Assembly: GCF_001429185.1 (NCBI RefSeq) | Contig: NZ_LMIW01000001.1 | Location: forward strand, 62,968 to 126,967 | DNA length: 64,000 nucleotides | Reading direction: 5' to 3' | DNA from: Terrabacter sp. Root85 | GTDB lineage: Bacteria; Actinomycetota; Actinomycetes; Actinomycetales; Dermatophilaceae | Shown here: positions 18,409-27,293 of the stretch, one piece after another | How the letters are laid out: every line of letters starts with the position of its first letter | Numbering within the stretch: the stretch's first letter is position 1 | Notes under the pieces: generated by a model | Seen by the model: only the letters and a program-made list of their open reading frames with translations | Database searches by the model: none | Told to the model about the DNA's origin: nothing | Made by a program: the position numbers and the translations under genes

Positions 18409-18459
18409 GGGGAGCGGACCTCCTGCTGTGGAGCGTTCGGGAGCGGATGCTGCACGGCC

Positions 18460-18465
18460 TAGTAT
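18460..18465 (+). promoter_or_regulatory. -10 box TAGTAT, leaderless promoter
   Basis: TAGTAT ends 7 bases before the ATG at 18473. This decides that start over the in-frame ATG at 18464, which lies inside the box. Confidence 0.55.
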
Positions 18466-18472
18466 GCCGGAC

Positions 18473-19603
18473 ATGAACGGCGAGCCCACGCACGGCCCCA
18501 CGGATGAGACCGACCCGGAGACGACGTCCTCGGAGGACACCACGAAGGGCTCGGAGGCGACCCCGCTCTCCCCCACCGCTGCCGCGGACACCACCGGCCA
18601 CCGCCTCACCGCGGGCCTGACGATCGGCAGCAGGGTCGTCGTGCGCTACCGGCTCGCCGAGGGCGCCGAGGCGGCCGCCACCGACTTCGTCGGCGAGCTC
18701 GTCGCCCGCAACGACGACTTCCTCGTCGTCGACACGAAGACGGAGCGGGTGAAGCTGATCCGTGCGGACGTCGTCGCCGCCAAGGACGTGCCGCCGCCCG
18801 CCAGCCGCCCCGGCCGCGCGCACGAGCGCGTGTCGGCCGACGACCTCGAGAAGCTGATGGCCAAGGGCTGGCAGGCGCTCGACCGCGGCGGCATCGGCGA
18901 CTGGGTGCTCCGCGCGTCCGACGGCTTCACGGGTCGGGCCAACTCGGCGCTCGTCGTAGGCGACCCGAGCCTGCCGGTCGACAAGGCGATCGACTTCGTC
19001 GAGAAGTGGTACGCCGAGCGCGACCGTCCGCCGATCTTCCAGGTCCACGGCGAGCGTGGGTTCGCCGTCGACGGGATCCCCGCTGCCGCAGCGCTGCTCG
19101 AGCGCGGCTATGCCATCGGCGGCGGCCGTGACGACTGGCAGCGGGTGCTCGTCATGACGGGCCTGTCCGCCGCGGTGCCGCCCCTCACCGAGGCGTCGGT
19201 CCCGGTCACCGCCGACGCGGAGCTCAAGCTCGACTGGCTCATGAGCTATGCCGAGCAGCGCACCGTCGTGCCGGGAGCGACCGAGGCGGTCCTCACGGGC
19301 AGCGACGGGCAGCTCTTCCTCTCGGTCACCGATCCCGAGTCGAAGCGGATCATCGCCTTGGCGCGCATGGCGATCCACCCCGGGTGGGCCGGCATCTTCG
19401 GGCTCTGGGTGCACCCCGACCACCGCCGCAAGGGCTTGGCCACGACCATCGTCTCGGCGATCGCCATGGTCGCCCGCGAGAACAACATGCCGGCGATCTA
19501 CCTGCAGGTCTCGGCCGACAACGCCGACGGTGTCGCGTTCTGGGAGGGCTTGGGGTTCGGTGTGCACCACGAGTACACCTACCTCGCCCGTCCGACCGCC
19601 TGA
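18473..19603 (+). CDS. GNAT N-acetyltransferase, Rv0428c-like two-domain type
   Basis: 376 residues. After a disordered Thr/Glu-rich start of about 45 residues comes an SH3-like part (GSRVVVRYRLAEGAEAAATD, then RNDDFLVVDTKTERVKLI), then a GNAT domain whose CoA loop is GLWVHPDHRRKGLATTIVSA and whose end is YLQVSADNADGVAFWEGLGF. This domain order is that of the Rv0428c/cg3035 family. Acceptor substrate unknown. It is divergent from fdxA-dapC and convergent with the VanW gene. Confidence 0.85.
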   Translation: MNGEPTHGPTDETDPETTSSEDTTKGSEATPLSPTAAADTTGHRLTAGLTIGSRVVVRYRLAEGAEAAATDFVGELVARNDDFLVVDTKTERVKLIRADVVAAKDVPPPASRPGRAHERVSADDLEKLMAKGWQALDRGGIGDWVLRASDGFTGRANSALVVGDPSLPVDKAIDFVEKWYAERDRPPIFQVHGERGFAVDGIPAAAALLERGYAIGGGRDDWQRVLVMTGLSAAVPPLTEASVPVTADAELKLDWLMSYAEQRTVVPGATEAVLTGSDGQLFLSVTDPESKRIIALARMAIHPGWAGIFGLWVHPDHRRKGLATTIVSAIAMVARENNMPAIYLQVSADNADGVAFWEGLGFGVHHEYTYLARPTA

Positions 19604-19648
19604 GCACCGGGGCGCACCCGACGTAGCACGGTCGCAGTCCCGCCTCGG

Positions 19649-21376
19649 TCACGGCGGCGTGGCGGCGGAGTTCGTGCAGATGATGTGGTCCTCGGGCACG
19701 TAGTGGGTGCTGACCGGCTCGCTCCTGACGAGGGCGCTCGACCCGGGGCGGCGCCACTCGCGCGTCACGGTGACGTCGAAGCCAGGGTTGGGCTGCTGCG
19801 GGTAGCACTTCAGGCTGTCTGTGCGAATCGTCTTGGGGGGCACGACGTTTCGCCGCGGGCCCTTGACCGACGTGATGTCCCAGGTCTTCGTGCTCCACAC
19901 CCGTCCGTGGACGAAGCCACCCTCGACCCAGGTCTGCAGGAGCATCCCGTAGGGGGTGTCGTTCTTCCACTTGTTGTCGATCGTCGGCCAGTAGACGGTG
20001 GCCTCACGGCCTTCCGGGTAGCGCGGGATGAAGAACGCGTGCGGGCTGAACGCGAGGAAGTCGACACCGGCGAAGTAGGCCAGGTTGTAGACGACGGTGG
20101 ACACCTGGCTGATGCCGCCCCCGGTCCCGCGCGTCAGCCGGCCGTCGATGATGACGGTGCCGTCGGCATACCCCTTGTCCTCGGTGCGCTCGCCGAGGAT
20201 CCCGTTGAGGCTGAAGGTGCCCCCGGGCGGCACGTAGATGCCGTTGATGCGCTTCGTCGCGACGACGAGGTTGTTGGTGCGCGTCGCGTCGTTTGTCGGG
20301 AAGTGCGAGCGGAAGTCGGCCACGAGGGTGCTGACGCCGGCCTGCTGGGCGTCCTCGGTGGTGAAGGGTGGCTGGGCGACCGCGGGCCGCACGTCCACCG
20401 TGCGCTCGGTGCCGGAGATGGCGGCGACGACCTGCCTGGCGACCGCGTCCTCGTCGAAGGTGAGCCCGTCGACGGAGGGCACGAGGCGGGGCTTGCCGTT
20501 GTTCGGCTCGAAGACCCAGCGGGCGCTGCTCGCCGTCCGGCTCGGCACCGTCACCTTGCCGGCGACGAGCCGGGCGAGGCCGGGCTCGTCGAAGCGCGGC
20601 GTGAGCCCGCCCGACCCGTCGGGCACGACCGAGACCATCGGGGCGTACTCGGCCGGGGAGAGCAGCACGCGCGTCGAGCCGGACACGAGCGTGAGCGGCC
20701 GGGACATCGCCGTGCTGCCGAACTGCGAGCCGACCTGCTGGACGACGTCCGCACTCACGGCGGGCGGCACCTGGCGCACCACTGCCGTGGCCTGGGTGGA
20801 GTCGGGGAAGGCGCGGCGCAGCGCGAGCTTCGTCGCGGCCACGTCGAGCGTGCTGCCCGGCGCCGGCATGTCGACGGAGACGGAGCCGTCGGGGAAGGTC
20901 ACCTGGCCCTCCACGGGGGCGACGGCCAGTCCGGGTGCGAGCCGGTCGAGGTAGGCCGTGAGGGCCTCGTCGTCCGCGGCCGTGAGCAGCGGTGTCCGGA
21001 CCGACCCGGTGAGCTTGTCCCACACGACCCGCGGGTCGAGCGTGAAGCCGGTGAGCCCCTCGAGGGAGCGCTCGGCGTCGACCGTGAGTCCGGCATCACG
21101 CGGCACGACCTCGATCGGCGCGGCACGGCCCGGCACGCTGAGCACGATGGGCGTGTCGAGCAGCGACCGCGAGCCCTTGTCGATGGCCGCCCGGGCGGAC
21201 TCGGGCGTCATCCCACCGACCCGGATGTCACCCACCGACACGGATGCCGGGACGTGCTGCGAGGACCACACGCAGAGGCCGGCGTAGCCGCCGCCGAGGA
21301 CGATCGTGGCCACGAGCAGGCGCAGCACCGTCGAGCGCCGCTCGCGGCGCGTGTCGTCGGACCAGTCGTGGGCCAT
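19649..21376 (-). CDS. VanW family protein with peptidoglycan-binding-like domains
   Basis: 575 residues. One N-terminal membrane helix (VLRLLVATIVLGGGYAGLCV) anchors an outside region with two repeats of the PG_binding_4 type, followed by the VanW domain (YVPPGGTFSLNGILGERTED, then GGGISQVSTVVYNLAYFAGV and EATVYWPTIDNKWKNDTPYG). VanW proteins occur with vancomycin clusters and alone in actinobacteria; the enzymatic role is not established, but cell-wall work is likely. Four bases of SD-like GGAG lie upstream. It stands alone between the GNAT gene and mshB. Confidence 0.9.
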   Translation of the reverse strand: MAHDWSDDTRRERRSTVLRLLVATIVLGGGYAGLCVWSSQHVPASVSVGDIRVGGMTPESARAAIDKGSRSLLDTPIVLSVPGRAAPIEVVPRDAGLTVDAERSLEGLTGFTLDPRVVWDKLTGSVRTPLLTAADDEALTAYLDRLAPGLAVAPVEGQVTFPDGSVSVDMPAPGSTLDVAATKLALRRAFPDSTQATAVVRQVPPAVSADVVQQVGSQFGSTAMSRPLTLVSGSTRVLLSPAEYAPMVSVVPDGSGGLTPRFDEPGLARLVAGKVTVPSRTASSARWVFEPNNGKPRLVPSVDGLTFDEDAVARQVVAAISGTERTVDVRPAVAQPPFTTEDAQQAGVSTLVADFRSHFPTNDATRTNNLVVATKRINGIYVPPGGTFSLNGILGERTEDKGYADGTVIIDGRLTRGTGGGISQVSTVVYNLAYFAGVDFLAFSPHAFFIPRYPEGREATVYWPTIDNKWKNDTPYGMLLQTWVEGGFVHGRVWSTKTWDITSVKGPRRNVVPPKTIRTDSLKCYPQQPNPGFDVTVTREWRRPGSSALVRSEPVSTHYVPEDHIICTNSAATPP

Positions 21377-21485
21377 CGGCTCTCCGGGCAGGGGACATCG
21401 TGTGGCACGAAGGTAACGCCGCGGCTGTCCGATTGCAGCGAAGCACCGCGAGGTGTCGGCTCCGTGACGAGATCGTTGCCGTCAG

Positions 21486-22418
21486 TCAGGCGAGCAGGCC
21501 GGCCTCGCCCGCCTGCACGGGGCCACCCACGGTCTGCCACGTGAGCGGGTCGACACGCCGGAAGCCCTCGCGGGCCGTCGTCCGCGCGGCGACGAGGTTG
21601 GACAGGGCGTACACGTCCGCGCTCGCGACGATGACCTGGGTCGCGTGCTCGCGCAACGCGTCGCTCTGGACCGTGCGGGCGGCCTCGTCGACCACGGCGT
21701 GCGTGACGCGGTCGTCGTCGACGACCGACGGCGGGAACGCGTCCTCGGCCGCGGGCACGACGAGCCGCGGCGGCGCAGGCGGCTCCGGGCCGAGGTCCTG
21801 ACGGCTCCACCACGCGCTGGTGTCGAGCAGGTCGGGGTCGGCGGCGGCCAGCCACGCGCGGTCCTCGCGCGCCCAGCCGAGCGGCGTGAGGATCTCGTAC
21901 ACGCGCGTCGGCCGGTGCGCGGCGTCGAGGAGCTCGAGGGCGCGCCGCGTGACCCGGTGGGTCTGGACGTGGTCGGGGTGGCCGTAGCCGCCGTGCTCGT
22001 CGTAGGTGACGACGACGTCGGGGCGCAGGTCGCGCACGAGCTCGGCGACGAGACCGCCGGCCACGTCGAGGTCCGCCGCCGCGAAGGCCTCGGGGCGAGC
22101 CGCAGCCGGGGAGCCGACCATGCCGGAGTCCCGGTAGCGCGAGAGCCGCCCGGCCGCCTCGTCGGCCCCGAGCACGTGCACGACGGCCCCGATCCGGTCG
22201 AGGGCGCGGGTCAGCTCACCGTGGCGGTACGGTCCGAGCCGGTCGTCGGGGTCACCCTCGAGCTCGGCGAGCCCCGGGGGGATGACCTCGCCCTCCTCAC
22301 CCAGGGTGCACGTCAGCACGTGCACCTCGTCGCCACGGGCGACGTGGTGGGCCATCGCGATGCCGCACGTCAGGGTCTCGTCGTCGGGGTGGGCGTGGAC
22401 GAAGAGCAGGCGGGGCAC
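21486..22418 (-). CDS. mshB: GlcNAc-Ins deacetylase of mycothiol synthesis
   Basis: 310 residues, PIG-L family. Zinc-site motifs are AHPDDE (residues 9-14) and GHPDH, with the actinobacterial MshB features LTCTLGEEGEVIPP and VTYDEHGGYGHPDHVQTHRV. It deacetylates GlcNAc-inositol, the second committed step to mycothiol, the main thiol of actinobacteria. GTG start at 22418 with GAGAGGACC upstream. It sits next to the LpqW-like gene and typA, the same neighbourhood as Rv1170 in M. tuberculosis. The related mycothiol-conjugate amidase is an alternative but less likely. Confidence 0.88.
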   Translation of the reverse strand: MPRLLFVHAHPDDETLTCGIAMAHHVARGDEVHVLTCTLGEEGEVIPPGLAELEGDPDDRLGPYRHGELTRALDRIGAVVHVLGADEAAGRLSRYRDSGMVGSPAAARPEAFAAADLDVAGGLVAELVRDLRPDVVVTYDEHGGYGHPDHVQTHRVTRRALELLDAAHRPTRVYEILTPLGWAREDRAWLAAADPDLLDTSAWWSRQDLGPEPPAPPRLVVPAAEDAFPPSVVDDDRVTHAVVDEAARTVQSDALREHATQVIVASADVYALSNLVAARTTAREGFRRVDPLTWQTVGGPVQAGEAGLLA

Positions 22419-22462
22419 GGTGGTCCTCTCGAAGCGTCGGGGAGCGTCGGGCGCTCGGTGCG

Positions 22463-24235
22463 TCAGCGCACGGACACGGTGGCGAGGTCGACGATGCCGC
22501 CGACGCTGTGGTCCTCGTAGGTCTTGACGCCCGCTCCGTGCAGGTAGAGGGCCTTCGTCGCCGACAGCGCGATGTAGCCGCCCTCGTCGCGGATCGACCG
22601 GTCGGCCTGCTCCCACACCCTGGACCGGGCGGCGGGGTCGGCCGTGGCGTCGGCCTTGTCGATGAGCGCGTTGACGGCGTCGTTGCTGAAGTAGCCGACG
22701 TCCTGGCCGGGACCCGACGAGTCGATGTTGATGCGGGGGTCGAAGAGCGCCGGCAGCACCCCTCCGGCGGACGGCCAGTCGGGGGTCCACACCCCACGGA
22801 AGACGTCGTAGGAGTCGACCGACGTCGGCTTCTCGATCGTCTCGTAGTACTCCTCGGGCGGCACGCCCGTGAGCTCGACCTTGAAGCCCGCGCGCTCCCA
22901 CCCGGCGGCGAGGGCGGCATACGCCTTGTCGCCGAGCACCGAGCGGGCGTAGACGACGCGCAGCGGGACGGGGAGGGTGACGCCGGACTTCTGGAGCAGC
23001 TTCCGGGCGCCTTCGGGGTCGCCCTCGACGCCGAGGCCGGGCGCCGGCGACACGGACTCGGGGTCGACCGTCGGCGACAGGACCGACCACGTCGGCGTGC
23101 CCGCCCCCTCACCCCCGGTCGCGGTGACGTAGGTCGCGCGGTTCGTCGACAGGGACAGCGCCTTGCGCACCGCCGGGTCGGACATGACCTTGCTGCGCAT
23201 GTTGACGGCGAGGTAGTCGACGTTGCCCGTGTAGGGGAAGGTGAGCCGCGTCTGGAGGTCGGTGCCGGCCTGGTTGCGCAGGGTCGGGCTCGCCTGGACC
23301 CACGACACGGCGTACGCGTCGTCGTCCTGCTGGTTGAGCAGCCGCTGGATGACCGTCGACTCCCCCAGCCCGGACGTCACGTGGATCTCGTCGGGGTAGG
23401 CGTGCCGGATCGGGTCGGTGCGGGCGTCCCAGTGCTCGTTGCGCACGAAGGTGCCGCCCTTGCCGACGACCCACGGCTCCTTGAGTCGGTAGGGTCCGCT
23501 CGACATGACGGCATACGTCGCCTTGTCGCTCGTGGTGTCGGCCGCGACCTTGCGCGGCGCGAACTCGGGCAGCGCCACGATGTGCGCGAAGTCGGGCTCG
23601 GCGTCGCGCAGCCGGAAGGTGATGGTGCGGCCCTTGCACGACACGGCGCGGTCGAAGTCGGACTGGTGGGCCGTGTCGGACGGCCCGGCGTAGACGGGCT
23701 TCTCGAGACCCTCGGGCGTCACCTTCGTCGGCATCGCGAGCAGGTAGCTCGCGTAGTTGGTGCCGCCGACGTGCGTGCGCCGGTCGAAGGTGCGGGCGAC
23801 GCCGTGGCGCACGTCGTCGCACGTGATCGGCGAGCCGTCCTGCCAGGCCAGCCCCTCGCGCAGGGTGAAGGACCACGTGCGTGCGCCGTCGCCCGGGGTG
23901 CCGGTGTCGGTGGCGAGGTCGGCCTCGACGTCTCGCTGGTGCTCACCCGTGCCGTATGCCGTGAGGCCGCGGGCGAAGGTGCGCTGGGCGAAGAACGCCT
24001 CGGGCCCGACGTACATCAGCTGCGGGTCCCAGGTCGCGATGGTGCCCGAGACGAGGACCTGCAGCGTGCCGCCCGGCTGGGGCTGCCCCGTCGCGGCCGA
24101 CGGGGCGGCGCCCAACGCCTCCTGGGTGCTCGTCGGGTCGCTCGACCCGGTGCACGCCGCGGCGCCCGCTGCCAGGACGGCAGCGACGACCGCGACGGCC
24201 GACGACCTCCTCAGCCCGCGCACCACGTTGCGCAC
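22463..24235 (-). CDS. Family 5 solute-binding-fold lipoprotein, LpqW-like
   Basis: 590 residues with a lipoprotein signal (VVAAVLAAGAAAC, lipobox Cys near residue 28) and the extracellular solute-binding family 5 fold (GGTLQVLVSGTIATWDPQLM, then AWQDGSPITCDDVRHGVART). No permease or ATPase genes adjoin it. Instead it lies 7 bases after typA and next to mshB, the position of lpqW (Rv1166), a non-transport relative that steers mannoside (PIM/LAM) synthesis in mycobacteria. Orthology is inferred from context; a peptide-binding role remains possible. Confidence 0.8.
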   Translation of the reverse strand: MRNVVRGLRRSSAVAVVAAVLAAGAAACTGSSDPTSTQEALGAAPSAATGQPQPGGTLQVLVSGTIATWDPQLMYVGPEAFFAQRTFARGLTAYGTGEHQRDVEADLATDTGTPGDGARTWSFTLREGLAWQDGSPITCDDVRHGVARTFDRRTHVGGTNYASYLLAMPTKVTPEGLEKPVYAGPSDTAHQSDFDRAVSCKGRTITFRLRDAEPDFAHIVALPEFAPRKVAADTTSDKATYAVMSSGPYRLKEPWVVGKGGTFVRNEHWDARTDPIRHAYPDEIHVTSGLGESTVIQRLLNQQDDDAYAVSWVQASPTLRNQAGTDLQTRLTFPYTGNVDYLAVNMRSKVMSDPAVRKALSLSTNRATYVTATGGEGAGTPTWSVLSPTVDPESVSPAPGLGVEGDPEGARKLLQKSGVTLPVPLRVVYARSVLGDKAYAALAAGWERAGFKVELTGVPPEEYYETIEKPTSVDSYDVFRGVWTPDWPSAGGVLPALFDPRINIDSSGPGQDVGYFSNDAVNALIDKADATADPAARSRVWEQADRSIRDEGGYIALSATKALYLHGAGVKTYEDHSVGGIVDLATVSVR

Positions 24236-24242
24236 GGCTCGG

Positions 24243-26141
24243 TCAGCCCTCGGCCTTCGCCGCCGAACGCGCCCGTGACGCGGTTCGGGCGCGCTCGCCG
24301 GCGTCGAGGACGACCTTGCGGATGCGGACCGACTCGGGCGTGACCTCGACGCACTCGTCCTCGCGGCAGAACTCGAGGCTCTGCTCGAGGCTCAGCTTGC
24401 GCGGCGGGACGATCTTCTCGAAGTTGTCCGAGGAGGAGGCGCGCACGTTGGTGAGCTTCTTCTCCTTGGTGATGTTGACGTCCATGTCGTCGGCGCGGGA
24501 GTTCTCGCCGACGATCATGCCCTCGTAGACCTCCGTCGTCGGGTCGACGAAGAGCGTGCCGCGCTCCTGGAGGTTGACCATGGCGTAGGAGGTGACGACG
24601 CCCTTGCGGTCGGAGACCAGCGAGCCGCTCGTGCGGGTCGTGATGGCGCCGAACCACGGCTCGTAGTCCTCGAAGACGTGGTGGGCGATGCCCGTGCCGC
24701 GCGTCTCGGTGAGGAACTCGGTGCGGAAGCCGATGAGGCCACGGCTGGGCACGAGGAACTCCATGCGGATCCAGCCGGTGCCGTGGTTGGTCATCTGCTC
24801 CATGCGGCCCTTGCGGGCGGCCATGATCTGCGTGATGGCGCCGAGGAACTCCTCGGGGGTGTCGATGGTGAGGCGCTCGACGGGCTCGTGGACCTTCCCG
24901 TCGACCTCGCGGGTGACAACCTGCGGCTTGCCGACGGTCAGCTCGTAGCCCTCGCGACGCATCTGCTCGACGAGGATGGCGAGCGCGAGCTCACCACGGC
25001 CCTGGACCTCCCAGGCGTCCGGACGCTCGGTGTTGAGGATGCGCAGCGACACGTTGCCGATGAGCTCCTTGTCGAGGCGGTCCTTGACCATGCGGGCCGT
25101 GACCTTCGAGCCGCGGACCTGGCCGACCATCGGGCTCGTGTTGGTGCCGATGGTCATCGAGATCGCCGGCTCGTCGACCGTGATGAGGGGCAGCGGGATG
25201 GGGTTCTCGGGGTCGGCGAGCGTCTCGCCGATGGTGATCTCGGGGATGCCGGCGACGGCGATGATGTCGCCGGGGCCCGCCTCCTCGGCGGGCTTGCGCT
25301 CGAGCGCCTCGGTCATGAGCAGCTCGGTGATCTTGACGCGCTGCTGCGAGCCGTCGTGGCGGCACCACATGACCTGCTGGCCCTTCTTGATCGTGCCGTT
25401 GAAGACACGGAGCAGGGCGAGGCGGCCGAGGAAGTTGGAGGCGTCGAGGTTGGTGACGTGCGCCTGCAGGGGCGCCTCGTCGTCGTACGTCGGCGCGGGG
25501 ATCGTCTGGAGGATCGTCTCGAAGAGGGCCTCGAGGTCCTCGCCCTCCGGCAGGCCACCGTTGTCGGGGCGCTCGAGCGAGGCGCGGCCGGCCTTGGCCG
25601 ACGCGTAGACGATCGGGAAGTCGATCTGCTCCTCCGTCGCGTCGAGGTCGAGGAAGAGCTCGTAGGCCTCGTCGACGACCTCCGCGATGCGCGAGTCCGG
25701 ACGGTCGACCTTGTTGATGCACAGGATGACCGGCATCTTCGCGGCGAGCGCCTTGCGCAGCACGAAGCGGGTCTGGGGCAGCGGGCCCTCGGACGCGTCG
25801 ACGAGCAGGACGACACCGTCGACCATCGACAGGCCGCGCTCGACCTCACCACCGAAGTCGGCGTGGCCGGGGGTGTCGATGATGTTGATCGTGACGCCGT
25901 CGGTCAGGCCGCGGTCCTGGGCGGCCTTGCCCGTGTAGTGCACCGCGGTGTTCTTCGCGAGGATCGTGATGCCCTTCTCGCGCTCGAGGTCGCCGGAGTC
26001 CATCGCGCGCTCGTCGACGTGCTGGTGCTCGCCGAACGCGCCGGACTGCCAGAGCATCTTGTCGACGAGGGTGGTCTTGCCGTGGTCGACGTGGGCGACG
26101 ATGGCGACGTTGCGGATGTCCGCGCGGGTCTTCATGGGCAT
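24243..26141 (-). CDS. typA: Ribosome-associated translational GTPase TypA/BipA
   Basis: 632 residues. GTPase motifs: [16 protein letters not shown] (G1), [12 protein letters not shown] (G3) and [11 protein letters not shown] (G4), followed by EF-Tu/EF-G-like domains and the TypA-specific C-terminus ([20 protein letters not shown]). It assists 50S assembly and stress-specific translation. Two in-frame ATGs (26141, 26135) are possible; both keep the whole G domain. Directly followed by the LpqW-like lipoprotein, the order also seen in mycobacteria. Confidence 0.95.
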   Translation of the reverse strand: MPMKTRADIRNVAIVAHVDHGKTTLVDKMLWQSGAFGEHQHVDERAMDSGDLEREKGITILAKNTAVHYTGKAAQDRGLTDGVTINIIDTPGHADFGGEVERGLSMVDGVVLLVDASEGPLPQTRFVLRKALAAKMPVILCINKVDRPDSRIAEVVDEAYELFLDLDATEEQIDFPIVYASAKAGRASLERPDNGGLPEGEDLEALFETILQTIPAPTYDDEAPLQAHVTNLDASNFLGRLALLRVFNGTIKKGQQVMWCRHDGSQQRVKITELLMTEALERKPAEEAGPGDIIAVAGIPEITIGETLADPENPIPLPLITVDEPAISMTIGTNTSPMVGQVRGSKVTARMVKDRLDKELIGNVSLRILNTERPDAWEVQGRGELALAILVEQMRREGYELTVGKPQVVTREVDGKVHEPVERLTIDTPEEFLGAITQIMAARKGRMEQMTNHGTGWIRMEFLVPSRGLIGFRTEFLTETRGTGIAHHVFEDYEPWFGAITTRTSGSLVSDRKGVVTSYAMVNLQERGTLFVDPTTEVYEGMIVGENSRADDMDVNITKEKKLTNVRASSSDNFEKIVPPRKLSLEQSLEFCREDECVEVTPESVRIRKVVLDAGERARTASRARSAAKAEG

Positions 26142-26208
26142 GAGGGACAGTCTCTCAGGGTTTCGAGGGTGGTTCGGACCACGGCGTCGTGGGTGGTTCT
26201 CGTGTGGT

Positions 26209-26685
<477 letters not shown>

Positions 26686-26757
26686 GGCGCCACCGATGGT
26701 GCCACAGCACGAGGTCCAGGACGACCGGGCGAGCATGGTGGGGCGTTTACTGGTGAC

Positions 26758-27066
26758 ATGACACGACGGCTCACCGACGAGGAGATCGAGCGCCAGCTGG
26801 GCGACCTGCCCGACTGGACGCGTGACGACGACACGATCCGGGCTTCTTTCGAGGCGCCGGACTTCCTGACCGGCATCGCCCTCGTGCAGGAGGTCGCGTC
26901 CGCCGCGGAGACGATGGACCACCATCCCGACATCGACATCCGTTGGCGCACCGTCGCCTTCGCGCTGTCGACCCACTCCGAGGGCGGCCTGACCCAGCTC
27001 GACGTCGAGCTCGCGCACCAGATCAGCCAGGAGGCCACCCGCCGGGGCGCCGCCGCGACGGGCTGA
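26758..27066 (+). CDS. 4a-hydroxytetrahydrobiopterin (pterin-4a-carbinolamine) dehydratase
   Basis: 102 residues. The active-site pattern [20 protein letters not shown], followed by [11 protein letters not shown], is diagnostic for the PCD/DCoH family, which dehydrates the carbinolamine formed by aromatic amino acid hydroxylases; many bacterial members lack a known hydroxylase partner, and none is seen here. A TTTACT box stands 6 bases before the ATG, so this gene may also be leaderless. Divergent from the Nudix gene. Confidence 0.9.
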   Translation: MTRRLTDEEIERQLGDLPDWTRDDDTIRASFEAPDFLTGIALVQEVASAAETMDHHPDIDIRWRTVAFALSTHSEGGLTQLDVELAHQISQEATRRGAAATG

Positions 27067-27161
27067 GCCGTGCCGGCTCAGCCGAGGACCTCTGGGAGTC
27101 GCCTGAGGATGGCCCGGGTCCGGTCCGGACGTCGCCGGGTGGGCGGGTCGCGCCCGTAACT

Positions 27162-27167
27162 TAGGAT
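27162..27167 (+). promoter_or_regulatory. -10 box TAGGAT, leaderless promoter of the mini-ORF
   Basis: TAGGAT is 6 bases upstream of an ATG at 27174, in a 107-base gap after the pterin dehydratase gene. It implies that the CNNM operon mRNA begins at the mini-ORF start codon. Confidence 0.55.
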
Positions 27168-27173
27168 TGCCTC

Positions 27174-27293
27174 ATGCGATCCCACTCACGCTCCGACTCG
27201 CGTGCCGAGTCCCGGGAGGGCCATAGTCCCTGGCCGGACCCGATCCGGCCGCCCCAGACGCACCGCTCGCTCACCCGGGTGGTGAACGCATGA
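27174..27293 (+). CDS. 39-codon mini-ORF, coupled leader of the CNNM gene
   Basis: Encodes a 39-residue Ser/Arg/Pro-rich peptide (starts MRSHSRSDSRAESREGH, contains PWPDPIRPPQ, ends TRVVNA). The ATG stands 6 bases behind a -10 box, and the TGA overlaps the ATG of the CNNM-type gene (ATGA), so ribosomes leaving this ORF can restart on the transporter gene. The CNNM gene has no clear ribosome site of its own (CCGGGTGGTGAACGC upstream). Pro-rich leader peptides regulate Mg2+ transporter genes in other bacteria (mgtL); a similar role here is inference. I know no homolog. Confidence 0.5.
   Translation: MRSHSRSDSRAESREGHSPWPDPIRPPQTHRSLTRVVNA

Noticed and set aside
18409-19570. In-frame extension of the dapC reading frame through ferredoxin into the GNAT gene
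   Set aside because: The true dapC start is the GTG at 18085 overlapping the ferredoxin stop; upstream sequence is antisense to the GNAT gene and in another frame from ferredoxin.
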